From contig JAFVYZ010000028.1 of the NCBI GenBank assembly GCA_017508425.1, positions 1 through 64,000 on the forward strand: DNA of 64,000 bases. Direction: 5' to 3'. Positions within the stretch are counted from its first letter, which is position 1, and the number at the start of each line of letters is the position of its first letter. Of the stretch, positions 59,152-64,000 are shown piece by piece. The position numbers were made by a program, and so were the translations under genes. The notes below the pieces were generated by a model. The model ran no database searches and was not told where the DNA came from. It saw nothing but the letters and a program-made list of their open reading frames with translations. Source of the DNA: Clostridia bacterium (GTDB lineage: Bacteria > Bacillota > Clostridia > Oscillospirales > CAG-272).

Positions 59152-61071
59152 TTATTCAAGTTCAAAAGCGCCCGTGTAAAGCTGATAGTAAACGCCCTTT
59201 TCGGCGATCAGCTTCTCGTGGTTGCCGCGCTCGATGATACGACCGTGGTCCAGCACCATAATGACATCGGAGTTCATAACCGTGGAAAGGCGGTGTGCAA
59301 TGACAAACACCGTTCGGCCTTCCATGAGCTTATCCATACCGCGCTGTACAATGGCCTCAGTACGGGTATCGATCGAGGAGGTCGCCTCATCCATGATCAT
59401 CACGGGCGGATCGGCCACCGCCGCACGCGCAATGGCGATCATCTGACGCTGGCCCTGCGAGAGGTTCGCACCGTTGCCCGACAGCTCGGTATCATACCCT
59501 TTCGGCAAGCGGGTGATGAAATCATCGGCACCCACCAACACGGCCGCCGCACGGCACTCCTCGTCGGTGGCGTCAAGACGCCCGTAACGGATGTTATCCA
59601 TTACCGACCCCGTAAAGAGGTTGGTCTCCTGCAAAACGATACCGAGTGAGCGACGAAGATCATCCTTTTTGATCTTATTGATGTTGATGCCGTCATAACG
59701 GATCTTACCGTCCTCAATATCGTAAAAACGGTTGATCAGGTTGGTAATGGTGGTCTTGCCGGCACCCGTGGCACCCACAAACGCCACCTTTTGACCGGGC
59801 TCGGCATATACACTGACGTCACGAAGGACCGGCTTGCCCTCCTCATACGAGAAATCCACGTCAAGGAGCCTTACGTCGCCGCAAAGACGCGTATAGGTCA
59901 CCGTACCATCCTCCTTGTGAGGATGACGCCAAGCCCAAATGCCGGTTCTCTCCTCGGTTTCGGTAATGTTGCCGTTCTCGTCGATCTTGGCATTGACAAG
60001 CGTAACGTACCCCTCATCGGCTTCGGGCTCTTCATCCATCATCTCAAAGAGTCTTGCGCCGCCGGCCATACCCATGACCACGTGGTTGATCTGCTGAGAA
60101 GCCTGGTTGACGTTGCCCGTAAACTGCTTTGCCATATTGAGGAACGGTACCACGATCGAAATGGTAAACACAGGGAATGCGCCAAAGGCCACGTTCGGGA
60201 CGTTCGACAAAAGGAACACACCGCCCGTAACGGCCATGATCACATAAAGAATATTTCCGATATTGCCAATGATCGGCCCTAAGGTGTTTGCATAAGAGTG
60301 CGCCTTGGTGCTATCCTCGAAGAGCGCATTGTTGACCTCATCAAAGTCGGCTAACGCCTCGCGCTCGTGATTAAAGACCTTAATGACCTTTTGACCGTTC
60401 ATCATTTCCTGAATAAAGCCCTCGGCACGGCCAACCGATTGCTGCTGACGGATAAAGTACTTTGCCGACCCACCCGCGATCTTTTTGGAAACAAAGACCA
60501 TACAAGAAACACCGACAAGAAGCACCAGCGTCATCCAAATGCTGAAATACAGCATCACGAAGAAGACCGATGCGAGCACCACTACGCACTGCAGCAGCGA
60601 CGGAAGCGCTTGCGAGATGAGCTCACGCAGCGCATCAATATCGTTGGTATAGCGCGACATGATGTCGCCGTGCTTGTGAGTGTCGAAATAACGGATCGGC
60701 AGGTTTTGCATCTTATCGAACATCGCACCGCGCATCTTGCAAAGGAACCCTTGCGTGATCACGGCCATAAGCTGTGTTTGCAAAACGATTGCCGCCCAGG
60801 AAATGGCGTAAAACACGCCGAGCAAAATCACCTTGGGAACAATGACCTTGGAGGCCACGCTCCAGTCACTTCCGCTTTCCACTGCGGCCTCGATCTCGGC
60901 GATCACCTGCTGCATAAAGACCGGGGGCAGTGCTGCCGTTACGGCCGAAATGAGAATGCAAAGGATCGTGACGGGCATCAAAACCGGGTAATAAGAAAAC
61001 AGCATCTTCATCGTGCGGGTAAGCACACGCATCGAGGGCTTGGGACGCTTTTGCATGGAAGGCTTACTCAT
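59152..61071 (-). CDS. ABC exporter half-transporter with canonical ATPase site
   Basis: 639 residues: six-helix membrane domain followed by an ATPase domain with Walker A GATGAGKTT, signature LSQGQ and Walker B IMDEATSSID with the catalytic Glu. An insert of about 50 residues between the two domains contains an acidic loop (EEPEADEGYVTLVNA). ATG 61071 follows GAGGTAAGGAA; the longer frame is inside the upstream gene. It overlaps that gene by eight bases. Together they form a heterodimeric exporter of the LmrCD/BmrCD type, likely for drugs, peptides or lipids. Confidence 0.92.
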   Translation of the reverse strand: MSKPSMQKRPKPSMRVLTRTMKMLFSYYPVLMPVTILCILISAVTAALPPVFMQQVIAEIEAAVESGSDWSVASKVIVPKVILLGVFYAISWAAIVLQTQLMAVITQGFLCKMRGAMFDKMQNLPIRYFDTHKHGDIMSRYTNDIDALRELISQALPSLLQCVVVLASVFFVMLYFSIWMTLVLLVGVSCMVFVSKKIAGGSAKYFIRQQQSVGRAEGFIQEMMNGQKVIKVFNHEREALADFDEVNNALFEDSTKAHSYANTLGPIIGNIGNILYVIMAVTGGVFLLSNVPNVAFGAFPVFTISIVVPFLNMAKQFTGNVNQASQQINHVVMGMAGGARLFEMMDEEPEADEGYVTLVNAKIDENGNITETEERTGIWAWRHPHKEDGTVTYTRLCGDVRLLDVDFSYEEGKPVLRDVSVYAEPGQKVAFVGATGAGKTTITNLINRFYDIEDGKIRYDGININKIKKDDLRRSLGIVLQETNLFTGSVMDNIRYGRLDATDEECRAAAVLVGADDFITRLPKGYDTELSGNGANLSQGQRQMIAIARAAVADPPVMIMDEATSSIDTRTEAIVQRGMDKLMEGRTVFVIAHRLSTVMNSDVIMVLDHGRIIERGNHEKLIAEKGVYYQLYTGAFELE

Positions 61072-62800
61072 TTTCCTTACCTCCCTTCGTTTGCTGCTCA
61101 AAGATCTCGCGGTAAATGGGAGAGGCCGCAAGCAGCTCGTCGTGCGTGCCTGCATTTACCACACGCCCGTTCTCCATCACCAAAATGAGGTCGGCATCCT
61201 CGACGGACGCCACGCGCTGAGCGATGATGATCTTGGTGGTTTCGGGAATATAGGTCTTGAAGCCCTGACGGATGTGTGCATCGGTTTTGGTATCGACAGC
61301 ACTCGTAGAATCGTCAAGGATCAGGATCTTCGGCTTTTTGAGGAGTGCGCGGGCAATGCAAAGACGTTGCTTTTGACCGCCCGACACGTTGGTGCCACCC
61401 TGCTCAATGTAGGTATTGTAGCCTTCGGGGAAGGACGAGACAAAATCGTGTGCCTGCGCGAGGCGGCAGGCCTCAATCAGCTCCTCATCGGTGGCGTTTT
61501 CATTGCCCCAGCGAAGGTTCTCCTTGATTGTACCCGAGAACAGCAGGTTCTTTTGCAGCACCATGGCCACCGCGTCACGCAGCGTCACAAGATCGTACTC
61601 ACGCACATCGACGCCGCCAACCTTCACCGCACCCTCGGTGACGTCGTAAAGTCGGGGGATCAGCTGCACGAAGGAGCTCTTGCCCGAGCCCGTGCCACCG
61701 ATCACGCCCACGGTCATTCCCGATCGGATGTGAACGTTCACATCCGAAAGCGAATTGCGCTTGGCCTTGGCCGAATACTTGAAGCTGACGCCTTCAAAAT
61801 CGATCGAGCCGTCCTTTACCTCGGTCCTTGCATTCGTGGGCGAATGGAGCGAGGGCTCCTCGGAAAGGACCTCGTCGATACGCTTGACGGACTCGGCCGA
61901 CATGGTCAGCATCACGTAGATCATCGACAGCATCATCAAAGACATCAAGACCTGCATACCGTAGGTCAGCATGGCAGACAGCTCGCCCACACCAAGATCA
62001 CCCACGTTGATGATCAGCTTGGAACCGACAAGCAGGACAAAGATCATATTAAAGTACATGCAAAACTGCATAATGGGACGGTTCCACGCGACAATACGCT
62101 CGGCCTTCGTGAAATCGGCGCGAATGTCATCGGACGCAATGCCGAATTTTTCTTTTTCGCGCTCCTCGCGGGAAAAGCCCTTTACCACGCGCATGCCGCG
62201 CACGTTTTCCTCGATCGACTCATTGAGGCGATCGTATTTGCGAAACACGCGACGAAACGCAGGCAATGCTTTTTTACCCACCAGCCAAAGCCCAATGGCA
62301 AGGATCGGGATGATCACCACAAAGGTCATTGCGAGCGAGCCACCCATGACAAAGGCCATAATGACCGAGAAAATAAGCATCAGGGGGGCACGAATGGCCG
62401 TACGGATGATCATCATATACGACATTTGCACGTTTTGAACGTCGGTCGTCATACGTGTCACCAACGAAGAAGACGAGAAACGATCTACGTTTTCAAACGA
62501 AAAATCGTTCACGCACGCATACAGATCGTGGCGCAAATTTTTCGCAAAGCCGGCCGCCGCACGAGCACAGCAAAAGCCTGCAAGGCCACCGCACGCCAGG
62601 GACGCAAACGCCATGATCACCAGCAAAATACCCTTTTCAATGACATTTTTCAGCGGCAGTCCATCTTGAATGTTGTTGACAAGTGCGGCTGTGATAAAGG
62701 GAATGAGTGTCTCGATGATCGACTCGCCCACAATAAAAATGAGCGTGAGGATCGTCGGCTTCTTGTATTCGCGCACACAGCCAAACAATCTTTTGAACAT
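61064..62800 (-). CDS. ABC exporter half-transporter with degenerate ATPase site
   Basis: 578 residues: membrane domain with six helices, then Walker A GGTGSGKSS, signature VSGGQ and Walker B ILDDSTSAVD, where the usual catalytic Glu is Asp. Loss of this Glu in one of the two halves is typical of heterodimeric exporters such as BmrCD/TM287-288. AAAGGAGG precedes the ATG. It is transcribed first, from the operator-bearing promoter at 62833-62904. Confidence 0.92.
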   Translation of the reverse strand: MFKRLFGCVREYKKPTILTLIFIVGESIIETLIPFITAALVNNIQDGLPLKNVIEKGILLVIMAFASLACGGLAGFCCARAAAGFAKNLRHDLYACVNDFSFENVDRFSSSSLVTRMTTDVQNVQMSYMMIIRTAIRAPLMLIFSVIMAFVMGGSLAMTFVVIIPILAIGLWLVGKKALPAFRRVFRKYDRLNESIEENVRGMRVVKGFSREEREKEKFGIASDDIRADFTKAERIVAWNRPIMQFCMYFNMIFVLLVGSKLIINVGDLGVGELSAMLTYGMQVLMSLMMLSMIYVMLTMSAESVKRIDEVLSEEPSLHSPTNARTEVKDGSIDFEGVSFKYSAKAKRNSLSDVNVHIRSGMTVGVIGGTGSGKSSFVQLIPRLYDVTEGAVKVGGVDVREYDLVTLRDAVAMVLQKNLLFSGTIKENLRWGNENATDEELIEACRLAQAHDFVSSFPEGYNTYIEQGGTNVSGGQKQRLCIARALLKKPKILILDDSTSAVDTKTDAHIRQGFKTYIPETTKIIIAQRVASVEDADLILVMENGRVVNAGTHDELLAASPIYREIFEQQTKGGKENE

Positions 62801-62832
62801 AGTTCCTCCTTTTCGGAAAATTCCCGATAGAT

Positions 62833-62862
62833 CAAAATTAGTTTAGACCTAAACTAATTTTG
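62833..62862. promoter_or_regulatory. Palindromic operator of the ABC exporter operon
   Basis: CAAAATTAGTTTAG and CTAAACTAATTTTG, perfect 14-base arms with a two-base spacer, just downstream of the promoter's start point. The TAGTTTA-N-TAAACTA core resembles MarR-type operators. No regulator gene is adjacent inside the window. Confidence 0.82.
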
Positions 62863-62875
62863 CTTTAACTTAATT

Positions 62876-62904
62876 ATTTTACCATTGCACCACGGAAAAG
62901 TCAA
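62876..62904 (-). promoter_or_regulatory. Sigma-A promoter of the ABC exporter operon
   Basis: Minus strand TTGACT (62899-62904) and TAAAAT (62876-62881), spacing 17 bp. Confidence 0.82.
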
Positions 62905-62907
62905 GGT

Positions 62908-62929
62908 TTATGCTTTAAATAAAGCATAA
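62908..62929. repeat. Second palindrome upstream of the -35 box
   Basis: TTATGCTTTA-AA-TAAAGCATAA, perfect ten-base arms, immediately upstream of the -35 element. It may be an activator or second repressor site. Confidence 0.6.
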
Positions 62930-62990
62930 TTCATATTACCTTCACAAAAAGGCACGCAGTGCACGGCTTAAAAAAACGCGATGGACGGTG

Positions 62991-63024
62991 AAAGGGAACG
63001 CCGTGTTTTCACGGCGTTCCCTTT
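62991..63024. terminator. Strong hairpin terminator
   Basis: AAAGGGAACGCCGTG (62991-63005), TTTT loop, CACGGCGTTCCCTTT (63010-63024). It ends the minus-strand gene at 63029-64000. Confidence 0.82.
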
Positions 63025-63028
63025 CTTT

Positions 63029-64000
63029 TCATATTTTCGGCGTGCTTATTTTATAAGTATCCTTTTGGCTACAGCCCGCGCGACCGCCCCCCGCACAGGC
63101 ACAGGCACAAGCACACGCACAACCGCCACCGCTAAAGCCGCCGCCGCGCGAGCGATGCTTGTTTTTTTCCGCCACGTAGGCGGGATTTCTGCGCCCATAG
63201 ACGTGAACATGATGACCGTAACCGGTAAGAAATCCTCTGCCGCGCGCGTAAGACACGTAGCAATCGGCCACGAAGAGCTCGACAAGTGCCAAAAGAATCA
63301 TGACGAATACACAAAATGTGATCACCCCACTCCGATCCTCTGCCAGCTCATCGTACACCCCCGAGTCATCAAAATCCGAATACGTAACCGTGCTCGGGTG
63401 ATCGAAGACCTCCTCGCCGTAGATCACTCGCAGGGGCACGGTGGTGCCGTGCGGCATGCTCCCACTCCACAAAAGCCATCCTTGTGCCGAATCGGGCGCG
63501 TTGCTGCTCACATCAAAATCGTAAACCAGCCAGCGGAAGGTGTATGCCTCGACGTCGATCGCGTTAAACCAGCCGGGTACAAATTCGTAAAAATACTTTC
63601 CTTGCGAATCCTTGCAAAGCATATTCTTCTGATTGATCTTAAAGGAAAACTCGATCACCTCTCCCGGTTCTACGGGCTCATAAAAGGTGACATCGGCATA
63701 AACTGCGTATTCATCCTCGTAGCTTTTCAGCTCCGCAATGTTATGGGAAAGCGACTCCGGGTAGTAGGTCCAGCTTCCGTTGGCAAGACCGATGGATACC
63801 CACGTCAGCGGCTCGGACCCCTCCATCACGCACCAGCGAATGTGATATGTAATATCCAGAGACCCATCTGCGTATGGCTTGATCTCCAGATCATACCGTT
63901 CGATCACATCATCGGGCTGCGGGCGATAAAAAACGATCACGCAAAGAAGCGCCAGCTGTATGACGACCAAAACGCAAAGCAGCACAGTATAAAAAACGGG
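63029..64000 (-). CDS. Membrane protein with Cys-Ala repeat tail (N-terminus probably outside window)
   Basis: The frame is open to the right edge, so the true start is probably beyond 64000 (an internal GTG at 63985 is possible). A hydrophobic segment at the N-terminus (LLCVLVVIQLALLCVIVF) is followed by a beta-rich exported domain (YDLEIKPYADGSLDITYHI, DVTFYEPVEPGEVIEFSFK), a second helix (GVITFCVFVMILLALVELFV), an Arg-rich stretch, and a tail with GGGCACACACACAGGGRAGC, that is five Cys-Ala repeats then GGGRAGCSQKD. The domain resembles the DUF2207-like ectodomain set. The alternating Cys tail is conserved in related Clostridial proteins from memory, and could bind metal or be acylated. Confidence 0.72.
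   Translation of the reverse strand, partial: PVFYTVLLCVLVVIQLALLCVIVFYRPQPDDVIERYDLEIKPYADGSLDITYHIRWCVMEGSEPLTWVSIGLANGSWTYYPESLSHNIAELKSYEDEYAVYADVTFYEPVEPGEVIEFSFKINQKNMLCKDSQGKYFYEFVPGWFNAIDVEAYTFRWLVYDFDVSSNAPDSAQGWLLWSGSMPHGTTVPLRVIYGEEVFDHPSTVTYSDFDDSGVYDELAEDRSGVITFCVFVMILLALVELFVADCYVSYARGRGFLTGYGHHVHVYGRRNPAYVAEKNKHRSRGGGFSGGGCACACACACAGGGRAGCSQKDTYKISTPKI

Noticed and set aside
61013..62830. A 605-codon plus-strand frame opposite the first ABC gene
   Set aside because: His/Arg-rich shadow of the transporter frame.
1..64000. tRNA or rRNA genes
   Set aside because: No GTTCRAxTC T-arm in a credible cloverleaf and no rRNA signature was seen by eye; a tRNA search program would settle it.

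Overview
The window is bacterial chromosome, most likely from an uncultured anaerobic, spore-forming member of the Clostridia (Firmicutes). The evidence is two T-box leaders (upstream of tyrS and of cysE-cysS), an oxygen-independent class III ribonucleotide reductase (nrdD/nrdG) with an NrdR-type box, a spoVT sporulation gene, sigma-A promoters with strict 17-bp spacers, strong AGGAGG ribosome sites, and small lipoproteins of Gram-positive type. No rRNA, tRNA or CRISPR array was seen. The species cannot be named from this sequence.

Layout. 1-4.3 kb (minus): an envelope/core operon, MurR/RpiR regulator, YhiN-like flavoprotein, cmk, plsC, ispH (cut by the window edge). 4.4-8.1 kb (plus): T-box, tyrS, class II aldolase, rhamnulokinase. 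8.1-14.8 kb (minus): secreted transglutaminase-like protein, small membrane protein, prfB, serine biosynthesis (serC-serA), a truncated gntP remnant, PHP phosphoesterase. 15.0-36.1 kb: a roughly 20.5-kb mobile element inserted in spoVT. 36.3-39.3 kb (minus): polysaccharide polymerase/ligase and a Wzz/BY-kinase. 39.4-42.1 kb (minus): nrdG-nrdD. 42.5-48.1 kb (plus): prfC, a DUF1292 protein, a structured RNA candidate, and a ydjI-ydjG-ydjH-like SPFH/zinc-ribbon/TPM membrane cluster. 48.2-59.0 kb (plus): leucine-rich-repeat lipoprotein, nagB, sugar kinase, T-box, cysE-cysS, three lipoproteins, azlC-azlD. 59.1-64 kb (minus): a heterodimeric ABC exporter with a palindromic operator, and a membrane protein with a Cys-Ala repeat tail.

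The most notable content is the element. It splits spoVT exactly at a shared sequence (GGGCGACCCG, 13 of 14 bases shared with flanks). The 5' third of spoVT (33 codons, with a sporulation-type promoter candidate) is at 15.04-15.14 kb; the other 151 codons are at 35.66-36.11 kb, fused in frame to the C-terminus of the element's own large serine recombinase. Precise excision would rebuild a 184-residue SpoVT and at the same time give the recombinase a different, element-encoded tail. This resembles the skin element in sigK and SP-beta in spsM, but with an integrase that is joined to the host sporulation protein while integrated.

The element's cargo includes an uncharacterised protein, a Fic protein, an XRE/ImmA-type metalloprotease with a PIN-domain partner, a second (tyrosine) integrase with small accessory genes, a LexA-like repressor with its own promoter/operator, and a tightly packed four-gene operon: SPFH/zinc-ribbon protein, four-helix membrane protein, unknown protein, and a 2,561-residue protein with a cytoplasmic TIR domain, one membrane helix and a huge predicted outer region (11 InlB-type repeats, BspA-type leucine-rich repeats, GLUG-like end). 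That last architecture has the topology of a Toll-like receptor with the domain order reversed, and is a candidate surface-sensing or defence system.
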